Source of the DNA: Pseudocercospora fijiensis CIRAD86
Taxonomy: Eukaryota > Ascomycota > Dothideomycetes > Mycosphaerellales > Mycosphaerellaceae
DNA: 64,000 nt
Assembly (NCBI RefSeq): GCF_000340215.1
Contig: NW_006921533.1
Location: 4,924,979-4,988,978, forward strand
Reading direction: 5' to 3'
Position numbers and translations under genes: made by a program. Of the stretch, positions 12,813 to 22,011 are shown in pieces. The notes below the pieces were generated by a model. It was not told the DNA's origin. It did not search any database and was given only the letters and a program-made list of their open reading frames with translations. Within the stretch, counting starts at the first letter, position 1. Every line of letters starts with the position of its first letter.

Positions 12813-15366
12813 GGTTGTAGAGTAGTCTAAAAGGAACCTCCTTGCCCTCTATAATGTTAATCTTACAATCCGTCTCTTTAAACATAGGCAATGTCGATAC
12901 TAGGTAGTATTTAAACATATTAATATAGGTCTCTCGGATAGGCTCTAGTATACGAGCAAGCTAATTAGGATTATTAGGGGGTACAGGTTTATCGTTATTA
13001 CTACCGAGCAAATCGGTAGTCGGATTAGCTAAGGCGGAGGCTAGTATTAGGTTGCTAACAAACAGGACCCTAATATCGTTAGGGCACTCGCTAACATTAA
13101 TGTATTTAATATCCTCTTTCCTAGCGATTCTAAATCGCTACTTCTAGAGGCCTAGGTCTATAGCTATAGCGTAGTACTTAAGAATAGGGTTGCTAATAAT
13201 AATAGTAGCTCCTCTATATAGGTTGTCTATATCTACTGCGTAGGTAGTAAAGTCTAGTAGGCGTTTATTTCCGAGGTCGTCCTTTAGAACTATAGGAACA
13301 TAGTAGGCCCTATAGGTTAAATGCCGAGCGTTATTAAACTAAGCAAGGGTTAGCAGGTTAGTCTTCGGCAGTTGTCGAAGGTCTAATTGCTTAGCTAGGC
13401 AATAGCTAATAAGGGCACTAACTAAATTTCCTAGATCTAGCATAACCTTAGTTTAATAGGTAGTACCCTTCGTATCCTATATAAGGTAGGAGCGTATTAT
13501 AGCTAGTACAATGTCGATAGTCTTACGCCGTACGAGGCTAATAGTTAGTGCGGCGCTTACTCTTTTTTCGAAGGTTAGCCTATAGGGGTAGCGTTAGCCG
13601 CTAAGAGGTGCTTTCGGTATTTAGCGGAAGTACGGTTAATTCGGGCCTAGTCCTTAGGTTTGTCGCATTAGCCTAGTAGATAGCTAGTACTATTACAATT
13701 AAAGCACTTCAATCCGGTTAGTAGACTGCCGTAGCTGTTGTTATTGTTAGTAGAGCGGTTAGCATTATAGGGATACGAGCCCCTTCTACGGCCCCTATCG
13801 CGGCCTCCTCTATATAGCCGCTAGCTACGGCCTCTTCCGCGATCGTTACTGTTCCTATTATTAGTATTATTGCCCTAGTAGGAACCTTAGTTCCCTCCGC
13901 GGCTACAGTTGCTACGGTTAGTACTAGCTAGTCGGATCCTCGATTCTAGTCGTTATTAGAGCTAAACAGCCCGTTCGGCTGTTTCTGCTTCGACTATAAA
14001 TTAAATGTGTATTAGATTGGCTTGTTCGAATATACGGCGACGGTCTAATTCGAGGATAAGCTCCTATCTAAGTTTTAGGCGTATCTCGGAGATCTGTATA
14101 GAATTAGTCTTAGGCGGAAGGTCGTCTTTAAGGGTTTTTAAATAGGCCTCGAATAAGCGAGCCGATTGATTAGTCTTCTACTTAGCTCGGAGATACAGGT
14201 CCTAAGTATATTATTGCCTTAGTATAGGGTTTCTAAGGGTGTCTAGTATAATAGTCTTGTAGGTTTGCTACTAAACAGCGGTCTAATTAGTAAGGGAGTT
14301 AAAGTAGTTATCCTAGGTACGTTTTAGGTCGCTATTAATGTATTATATAGCGTAGACGACTAATAAGTAGTTATCTAGTAGCGCTCTTAGTGCATTGCGC
14401 TAGTTAAGCTCGCAGTTACGAATGTAATTATTGTATTGCTTCCGACTAGAGCTATTAAACACGGTATAGTCCTTAAGTTTAGCATCCTTCTTTTAGACTA
14501 AAACGGGTAGTAAAGAAGGCCCTACTGTTAGTTTAGTAGTAGTAGGGTCTTCCTAAAGGCGGCGAAGCTCGAGGAGGTTATCCTTTAGCTATTATTCTTA
14601 ACGTAGGGCAGTAAGCCTGTTTTGAGTAGCTTCTTAAAGTCTCCCTAATAGTTAAGGGCTAAAGGCTAGTTAGCTATATCGTCGATTGACAATGTTATTA
14701 AGAATGTCGTTAATAGGCAACTCTAGGTCGTTACCTAGAATTATAGGTTCTTCGGTAGGCCTAGTAGTAGGCTCTTTAGCAGGTACTCTAGTAGGTACCT
14801 TAGTAGGCACTTTAGTAGGTACTATGCTACTAGCATTGTCGTTGCTAGCGCTGCTAGCGGCAGCACGGTTGTTGTTTCGTAATAAGCCGGCTATTATAAT
14901 AGGGGGTAACACTAATAATATATTATTAGCCCCTAAGATACGGATATAGCGGAATTAGTAGATATTAGTCTAGTACGATTAACTTAGTATAGTAGGCCGT
15001 ATAGAAGGCCTTGCTTAACAATTAGTACGGTTGTTTCGATAGAATAGTACGTATAGGCCCTGTTCTTCGGGCGCAATATAGTTAGATTAGTCTTGTTCGT
15101 AGCTATACCGCTAAAAGCTTGAAATAAGAACTATCTAGCTACTACCCTTAAAGGGTAGATCGAATACTATATAAGAAGGGTATATTAGTAGGTAGATAGG
15201 GTAGTAGTAGGTATAGGTAGTATTCGATAGAGATCTAAGAGGAGAGGGAGGAAGGTAGGCTAGTTAGCCTAACGCTAAGCGCTAAGCCCTACCTAAGGCA
15301 TTAAGACCCTAGCTTTACTCGAGCCTAGTTATATACTAATTACGTATAACCTCTTTAGTCCTAACA
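12813..15366 (-). mobile_element. Host Ty3/gypsy relic, gag-protease portion and probable 5' LTR region
   Basis: This is the upstream part of the host element. On the minus strand a gag-like N-terminus begins near 14,912 with a Pro-Thr repeat (VPTKVPTKVPTRVPAKEPT). A zinc knuckle lies near 13,660-13,700 (KCFNCN...), its His changed to Tyr as RIP would do. A protease/linker region follows. The sequence next to 12,813 encodes EGKEVPFRLLYNL, which joins directly to SKRELAILRKYLEENL on the far side of the nested element. Between about 15,000 and 15,366 there is no frame; a minus-strand TGTTAG at 15,366 could be the start of a 5' LTR, but its inner border is unclear. Confidence 0.75.
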
Positions 15367-15367
15367 A

Positions 15368-16990
15368 GATAGGTCGATTAGTAGAGGTCGGTTAACGGTT
15401 CGACTAATAGTTCGATTTATAGTTTGATTAATAGTTTGATTAATAGTTTGATTAATAGTTTAATTAATAGTTTAATTAATAGTTTAATTAATAGTTTGAT
15501 TAATAGTTTGATTAATAGTTTGATTAATAGTTTGATTAATAGTTTAATTAGTAGTTTAAATAGAAGTTAGATTACTAATAATAGTTTAATTCAAAACGTA
15601 ATTAGTAGTTTAATTAATAGTCTAATTAATAGTTTAACTAACTGTTTGATTAGTAGTTTAATTAGTAGTTTGATTAATAGTTTAATTAGTAGTTCGACTA
15701 GTAGTTTTAGTTTAACAGAAACTTTAATTAGTATTATAGTAGTAGCTAGTCCCCCGATAAATTATATAGTTTAAAGTATATAATACTAAACTACTAGCTT
15801 CTAAATAGAGATAGGTCGATTAGTAAGTTAATTAGTAGGTCGATTAATAGTTCGATTAATAGTTCGATTAATAGTTCGATTAATAGTTCGATTAATAGTT
15901 CGATTAATAGTTCGATTAATAGTTCCGAGTCGATTAATAGTTCGATTAATAGTTCGATTAGTAGTTTAATTTGTAGTCTTATTAGTAGTTCGATTTGTAG
16001 TCTTATTAGTAGTTCGATTCGTAGTTTAAGTACTAGTAATAGTTTAATTTAAAATTGAATTAGTAGTTTAATTAGTAGTTTTATTAGTAGTTTAACTAGT
16101 AGTTTTATTAGTATTTTAACTAGCAATTTAATTAGCAGTTTCATTAACTATTTAATTAATAGTTTAATTAGTAGTTCGATTACTAGTTTCAGTCTAATAG
16201 AAGTTTTAACTAGTATTTTATTAGTAGTTAGTCCCCTAATAAATTATATAATTTAAAGTATATAGTACTAAATTACTAATATCTAAATAGAGATAGGTCG
16301 ATTAGTAGGTCGATTAGTAGATCGATTAGCAGTTCGATTAGTAGTTTAGCTAGCAGTTTAATTAGTAGTTTGATTGCTAGTAACGGTTAATTTAAAATTT
16401 CGTTAGTAGTTTAATTAGTAGTTTAACTAGTAGCTTAACTAGTAGTTTAATTAGTCGTTTTATTAGTAATTTTATAAATAGCTTAATTAACTATTTAATT
16501 AATAGTTTAATTAGCAGTTCGATTACTAGTTTTAGTTTAACAAAAATTTTAATTAGTATTTTATTAGTAGTTTCTTTAATAGTTTTATTAGTAGTTTTAT
16601 TAATAGTTTTATTAGTAGTTTTGTTAATAGCATTGTTTCTAGTTTAGTTAGTAGTCTTAGTACTTTAATTAGTAGTCCTATTTATAGGTTAGCTTATAGT
16701 CTTAGTAGTTTTAATTAGTAGTCTTATTAACAGTTTTATTAGCAGTTTTATTAATAGTCCTATTAGTAGTTTTACTAACTATTTTACTATTAGTGCTATT
16801 TGAGTTATTAGTTTTATTATTAGTTTTATTATTAGTTCTTTTATTAGGTTCACTAATAGTTTAGCTAATAGTTTATCTAATAGTCTATCTAACAGTTTAC
16901 CTAATAGTTTAATTAATAGGTTTGTTAATAGTTTTCTTAATACCTAGTCCTACTAGTAGCTGCCTACTAGTAGCCCTACTAATAGTCTAA
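15368..16990. repeat. Decayed 12-bp satellite array with a 440-480 bp higher-order period
   Basis: Tandem copies of a 12-bp unit of the form TTYRATTARTAG fill the stretch. Near-perfect runs occur at about 15,430-15,540 (TTTGATTAATAG) and 15,840-15,960 (TTCGATTAATAG). A longer motif containing GATAGGTCGATTAG recurs at 15,368, 15,810 and 16,292, giving spacings of 442 and 482 bp. The last two copies are preceded by a related segment rich in AAATTATATA and CTAAATAGAGATAGG. Unit variants differ mainly C/T and G/A. No coding frame is present. Confidence 0.9.
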
Positions 16991-17214
16991 TAGTCTAAAG
17001 TTACTAGTAGCTCTATAGCCTCTACTAATAGCTTTATTAAAATTAATAGTACTATTAGTAGTCTTACTAATATTTTCGCTACGGGGACCTTTATACTAGT
17101 CGATAGGCTTCGTATTTAGTAGAATATAGCTATATCTAGGTCTTTAGTCTACGTTAAGCTCCTACTAAATTTTTATTAGCGTTTTACGCTTATATCCGGG
17201 TTTCGTTAAGCGCT
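16991..17214. other. RIP-mutated repeat debris
   Basis: This is a transition zone between the satellite and the duplicated block. It contains TAGTAG-rich sequence and no reading frame or recognisable motif. I see nothing else in it. Confidence 0.6.
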
Positions 17215-17400
17215 TTCGATTTACGTTCTATGCTAAAATCCGGGATAAGTTAAACTTCCCTTTAATTTTTAATTAAATATTACTTCTACTAAAATTCTTA
17301 GCTAATTATTTCGGTCTTAGCGGACAACTTAGATTTTCGCAGGCGGTAGGCGCGGTATCTAGATTAGTAGCTACGGTACTAATTATTTCGGTAGTAGCGG
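17215..17400. repeat. RIP-mutated copy of a direct duplication
   Basis: This segment aligns along its length with 17,588-17,755. Shared landmarks are a TTTCGATT start, ...AATCCGGG..., GGTCTTAGCGGACAACTT and ...GTCTAGATT...GCAG/GTAG. Almost all differences are C-to-T or G-to-A relative to the right copy, the classic RIP pattern. Confidence 0.85.
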
Positions 17401-17417
17401 ACAACTTAGATTTTAAT

Positions 17418-17532
17418 ACTAGCTAATACTAGCTAATAGTCCGAGCTAATACTAGCTAACACTAGCTAATAGTCCGAGCTAATACTAGCTAACACTAGCT
17501 AATACTAGCTAATACTAGCTAGCTAACACTAG
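17418..17532. repeat. 10-bp minisatellite (ACTAGCTAAT)n
   Basis: About nine copies of ACTAGCTAAY are interrupted at regular intervals by AGTCCGAGCTAAT. This gives a 33-bp higher-order unit at least twice. It lies between the mutated and clean copies of the flanking duplication. Confidence 0.9.
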
Positions 17533-17587
17533 CTAATACCTACGCTAAAATCCGGGGCAAGTCAAATTTCCCTTTAATATTTGTTTC

Positions 17588-17755
17588 GATTGACGTTCTA
17601 CGCTGAAATCCGGGGTAAGTCAAATTTCCCTTCAATCTTTGATTGAATATTACTTCTGCGAAATTTCTCAGCCAATCATTTCGGTCTTAGCGGACAACTT
17701 GGATTTTCGCGGGCGGTGGCCGCGGTGTCTAGATTGGCAGCTGCGCTGCCAATAA
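17588..17755. repeat. Nearly clean copy of the direct duplication; edge of the RIP zone
   Basis: This is the counterpart of 17,215-17,400 and keeps the CA/TG dinucleotides that the left copy has lost (for example TTGGATTTTCGCGGGCGGTGG here). A third, partial copy (ACGCTAAAATCCGGGGCAAG) lies at about 17,533-17,575. Right of it the base composition becomes that of normal gene space. Confidence 0.85.
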
Positions 17756-18091
17756 TTTTCTTTCGCAGGCCGTCGATGGAATTTCTTGTCGAAGTCAAAG
17801 TAGATCTCGGCTCACAGCAAGCAGGGTCCGCGCACTAGCAAGGAAATAACGGGCCGAAGCGAAGTCTCAACGCGGAAGGTACCACAATCCTTACCTTAAT
17901 CGAAAGTTGCTGCTGTCGGCGATCCTATGCCACCTCTCTCCCTCCGCACACCGAACTGTGCAAATACGACATTAGCAGTTGAAAATCATTTTTGACCTCG
18001 TCTCACCCTTTCTCCGCCGCTTCTCTGTGATCAAGCCAAGTATTGGTACATCTACAAGCATTGCGGAGGAAATCTATGCGGCGAGTTCAAT
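17756..18091 (+). promoter_or_regulatory. Upstream region of the MFS transporter
   Basis: The first non-mutated intergenic stretch, about 340 bp. It has a C/T-rich patch near 17,930-17,950, common in fungal promoters. I see no operator-like element that I can name. Confidence 0.35.
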
Positions 18092-19627
18092 ATGGCATCA
18101 ACAGCGGACCCGGCGAAGAACACAAATACCGTAGAAGCGGCCGACGAGACCACACCTCTTCTTGGGGCTCCAGAATCAGCAGTGGACAGCCATGGCACCA
18201 ATAATGGCGAATTTCCAACCAAAGGAACCTCGGAGACCGACAACGAAGAGGAACGCATGCCATATGCTCAGATATTCCTGTTATGCTACGCTTCCATAGC
18301 CGAACCTGTGGCCTACTTTGGAATCTTTCCTTTCATCAATGAAATGATCGAGAGGAATGGCCATCTGGACGAGGAGAACGTGGGCTTCTGGAGTGGCATG
18401 ATAGAGTCACTTTTCTCCCTAGTGCAGATGGTGCTCATGATCTTCTACGGACGGCTTGCGGACCGGCTTGGGCGCAAACCGATCTTGGTCTGGTCACTTG
18501 CTGGTGTCAGTGTAACAACAGCTCTTTTTGGCCTGAGTAGGACTCTGTGGCAAATGATTCTACTGCGATGTCTTGCTGGCACATTTGCAGGGTCTGTTGT
18601 CACCATGCGCACCATGATCAGCGAGAACACCACGAAGGCTAGTCAAGGCCGTGCGTTTTCCTGGTACATGTTTGCCAGAAACCTTGGAATCTTCATTGGA
18701 CCTCTCATAGGCGGCGGTCTGGCTGATCCTGCGGAGCAATTTCCAAATTTTTTTGGCGATGTCCAGTTCTTCATTGACTATCCGTACGCCTTGTCTACAT
18801 TTTGCGCCGGTGCTATCTGCTTGACTGGCACTATGACGAGTCTACTGTTCATCAAGGAGACTCTCAAACGCAAAGATTTCGCTTCTGGACAACCTGAGCC
18901 TCCGATGTCCACATGGGCGATTCTGAACTCTCCTGGAGTACCCATCATTCTATACACCTTTGGTCACGTCATGCTACTCGGACTTGCATACACTGCCGTT
19001 GCACCTGTTTTCCAATTCACGTCGGTTGAGAAGGGCGGCTTTGCCTTTCCCCCTTACCTCATCTCGTACTTCATTGCAATAGGTGGTGCATCGCAAGCTC
19101 TATGGATGATACTGGCTTTTCCCGGTCTGCAGAGACGATTTGGTACTGGGTCCGTTCTGAGGGGAACCGCTGCTGCATGGCCATTTTTCATGGGATTGTA
19201 TCCGATTCTGAATGAATTTCTCCGAAATGGCTGGAATGCGGCTTTCTGGATTGTTTCAATCACTGGCGTCGTCCTAGGCTCTGGAGTAGCGATGGGATTT
19301 ACATGTGTGCAGCTCTGCCTCAATGACATCGCGCCCTCGCATACTGTCCTTGCTACCCTGAACGCTTTGGCACTCACCGTGAACTCTGGGATCAGAGCGG
19401 TTGCCCCGGCTCTCTTCACCAGCATTTATGCCTTTGGCGTGAAGATCCAGTGGGCCGACGGGCATCTGTGCTGGTTCATTCTGATTGCGCTTGCCGCAGC
19501 TCTGAACATTCCTTTGCGCTTTCTACCCGAAGCTGCTGAAGGACGACCAGACCAGCAGAAAGCAGACAAAAAGTCAACTAGTGCGACGGAAGACCAAGAG
19601 ACAACACCTGGGATTCGAAACACTTGA
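18092..19627 (+). CDS. MFS transporter, drug:H+ antiporter-1 type
   Basis: A single-exon gene for a 511-residue membrane protein, probably in the plasma or vacuolar membrane and exporting small molecules by proton antiport (family inference; substrate unknown). The N-terminal 60 residues are polar. The first membrane helix follows (IFLLCYASIAEPVAYFGIFP). The loop 2-3 signature GRLADRLGRKPIL is clear, as is a helix-4 stretch ending RCLAGTFAGSVVTMRTMISE and a helix-5 stretch NLGIFIGPLIGGGLAD. About twelve hydrophobic segments can be counted with a central loop near residues 255-285, the usual two-times-six layout. The C-terminal tail is hydrophilic. The overall look is that of the fungal ZIFL-like/DHA1 group. 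The start is the first ATG of the frame. It is the first intact gene next to the repeat block, only about 330 bp from its edge. Confidence 0.9.
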   Translation: MASTADPAKNTNTVEAADETTPLLGAPESAVDSHGTNNGEFPTKGTSETDNEEERMPYAQIFLLCYASIAEPVAYFGIFPFINEMIERNGHLDEENVGFWSGMIESLFSLVQMVLMIFYGRLADRLGRKPILVWSLAGVSVTTALFGLSRTLWQMILLRCLAGTFAGSVVTMRTMISENTTKASQGRAFSWYMFARNLGIFIGPLIGGGLADPAEQFPNFFGDVQFFIDYPYALSTFCAGAICLTGTMTSLLFIKETLKRKDFASGQPEPPMSTWAILNSPGVPIILYTFGHVMLLGLAYTAVAPVFQFTSVEKGGFAFPPYLISYFIAIGGASQALWMILAFPGLQRRFGTGSVLRGTAAAWPFFMGLYPILNEFLRNGWNAAFWIVSITGVVLGSGVAMGFTCVQLCLNDIAPSHTVLATLNALALTVNSGIRAVAPALFTSIYAFGVKIQWADGHLCWFILIALAAALNIPLRFLPEAAEGRPDQQKADKKSTSATEDQETTPGIRNT

Positions 19628-20069
19628 GGCTGCGGTCTCTCAAATTCACCTTTTCGCGGGCTTGCCAGACCCTTATGATTGGTCCGCAATTCTGTGCATT
19701 GATGTCTCATCCGGACCATGCCTGCGCCCGAGCGCAAAGACACCCAAGAAGCCCCGGTATGTCATGTAAAGCTTTCGAGAGGTGGTTAGGAAGTGAAACC
19801 ACACCTCCGCCTCGGCCACACTTCTGCACTGGATACTCATGTTCCACAACATGCTGACGGGCTTGACATGTTCGACTCTGACTGAATCAAGATATCGTCA
19901 AGAAACATGATGAGCCTTTTCGGGGTCTCGGCCGGCAACAATCGCGAAAGTCTGCCGACGTGCCATGAACAGCCATTCACAATGCTCACCGTTTGGTCGG
20001 CGCGCTTGCTATTGGAGCCAGATGCCCAGATTCACCACCAGCGCCGGCACGTCTCAAACGTGCTTCATC
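19628..20069. other. Intergenic, no supported gene
   Basis: Short overlapping frames occur on both strands, but none has a recognisable motif or length. It probably holds the 3' region of the transporter. Confidence 0.4.
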
Positions 20070-21120
20070 ATGGTCTTGTTGCCCCAATCGAGGCTCGGCC
20101 TCGTAGCAGTCTGCGTCGCAGGCGGCGTTTGGCCAGTTGGTGTCGCAATCTTTGGCATAGAACCCCCTCTATGGCTGTTGTTTGCACTGTCGGATCTTGA
20201 TTCGAGGCGAGCGGAGTCTCGTTTGGGGGCTGAGGTGTTGTTGTGGGAGTATTAGTTTCCACTGGTGTAGTCGCTGTCGGCTGGTTTCCATTAACTTCTC
20301 CTAGTCGTACACCGCTCAGTGCGCCTCCAAAAATGTTCGCCATCCTGATGTCATTCGGGCCTAAGACATGAGGGCAGATGGATCTATATAGTTCTCGTGA
20401 TATATTGCTGTAGACTCCTACGTTTGCGCCAGTCTCTAGCTTGAAGATATTCTGACTCCAACGGCCGATGTCCTGGACGAGTCAAGAGAGCATTTGGTAG
20501 TGATATCGCAGCAACGTTGGACTTATGAAGTTCTGTTCTTCTCTTGTGACGTGGTTTCGCATGCGCCAGGAGCATAGGGGTTGGAATGATTAACGTGGAC
20601 CGGAGATGGTGAATGTAGTGGAGTCCGTGCACAGACCAACGCTGATACCAAGAGTGTCTCCCTCTCGTGGCTCTGGGACGGTGACCTATGCCTTCCAGGC
20701 ATTCATGAAGGTAAGCACGGTCCGCACGTAACTTCCACAGTGTCCCGGCATATTTCCCCACCAGACGTGATTAGCATCGAGAAACGCAGCTTCCATGGGA
20801 ACAGATAGGGCAAGTACTTCCAGATCTGGCGCAAAGCTTGACGCGGCGCTGTATATCCTGCATGGGCGGGTTCGCTCACGCAGTTTTGAAAGAATTGCTG
20901 CATTATCTTGTCCACGCCGTCGTTTATCCAGCAGTAGTAGGAGGTCTTGCTGGAAAGATGCTGCGTCGGCTCTCCGAGAGAAGCATCGTAGTATGTGATG
21001 AACGTCATTGCTCCACCAACCGTGCCACGGTGCATGTGCCACTAAACGACACCAATTGAAAGGCGTACGGGATCAGGTGCGAGCAGTCCAGATTGGTAAT
21101 TGAGGGGGCTGCATCACCTG
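20070..21120 (-). pseudogene. Probable decayed gene of unknown family
   Basis: On the minus strand, protein-like segments follow one another in order but in different frames. From upstream: ITNLDCSHLIPYAFQLVSFS; AMTFITYYDASLGEPTQ...YYCWINDGVDKIMQQFFQNC; DLEVLALSVPMEAAFLDANH followed by VWWGNMPGHCGSYVRTVLTF; EGDTLGISVGLCTDSTTFTI; and ELYRSICPHVLGPNDIRMAN followed by IFGGALSG and a Pro/Thr-rich tail. Several switches have no good GT..AG pair (one candidate intron, GTGAGC..CCAG, gives the wrong frame), so I favour frameshift decay over an unusually intron-rich gene. Several cysteines and the Thr/Pro tail suggest a secreted or cell-surface protein. Codon use is normal and there is no RIP. Confidence 0.4.
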
Positions 21121-22011
21121 AACTCGTCCAGTGGCGTGCAGATTGGACGCTTGCGTTCGAGCACTACTGTATTGCCTTCTGATAGCTTGATACGCCTGCA
21201 CGTTGCCCCGTCACTGTCGCTATTCCTGTTCCTGGAGCTGACGCGTTGCTCCCTTGGCGTGTAGAAATGCAGCATTTGCCATTGCCGTGCACTGAAGAAG
21301 GTTTCTCAGCTGGTGGGAGTGGTCGCATCCTGTCGCCGGTCGCCGATGAAGTGTGGGAGAGGGAGAGGGCCGACTTTCGTTGAATGTTCGGCTTCATGCA
21401 GAGGGCGGAGAACAGGGGTGGCATTGGTCATCGTGCGGCTGCGACGTCCTTGTCCGTCTGAAGGCATAGGTAAGCTTTTTCTCGCGTGTGCAGTTGAGTT
21501 CACAGCTAATACATAGTTGAGGCACAGCGGCTAACGTTACTGCCCGACTCTGGAGACTTGGCAAGCACGATACAGGCGTGCAGTGTACATGTTATCATGG
21601 TGCCATAGCAGCAGCAGCGGCAGCATACGTGTACATGTCCCTCACCCTCCGTTCGTCGCCCAATAATAATGTGCACAGGGAGCACTGTTCCTGGAGGCCT
21701 TGCCTTGCCGTGAATCAATCGCTCCGAAGAATTGTGGGGATCCTTCCGCTTGAGGTTCGACTCCATCCTACCTGCTAGCGCGCTGCCGCAATCTTGCAAT
21801 CGCAGCCGCTCTTCTTCTTCGCAGCCGCCAGGACTTGCAGAAGGCGGAGCGGAGCGGAACGGCGACGGCGACGGCGACGGCGACTGCGACGACACCACTT
21901 CTCCGCACTCACACCATCCTCTCCCCACCCCTATCGCCCTCTCCCTCCCCCGCCGTCGCTACCGGATCTGGTGCTGGATGCTCGCGCAAACCGCCGTGCT
22001 GATAGCGCTCA
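21121..22011. other. Intergenic and BST1 leader
   Basis: About 0.9 kb with no convincing gene. The right half is C/T-rich with a GGCGAC repeat and is probably the promoter and 5' untranslated leader of BST1. Confidence 0.4.
21860..21886. repeat. GGCGAC hexanucleotide repeat
   Basis: Four tandem GGCGAC units plus a variant, about 130 bp upstream of the BST1 start codon. It could be polymorphic between strains. Confidence 0.85.

Noticed and set aside
14686..14949. Hydrophobic Leu/Val/Gly-rich plus-strand frame resembling a membrane protein
   Set aside because: It is the complement of the Pro-Thr repeat of gag on the minus strand; the LVGT repeat is an artefact.
15368..16990. CRISPR-like repeat array
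   Set aside because: Units are 12 bp, contiguous and without unique spacers, and the genome is fungal; it is a satellite.
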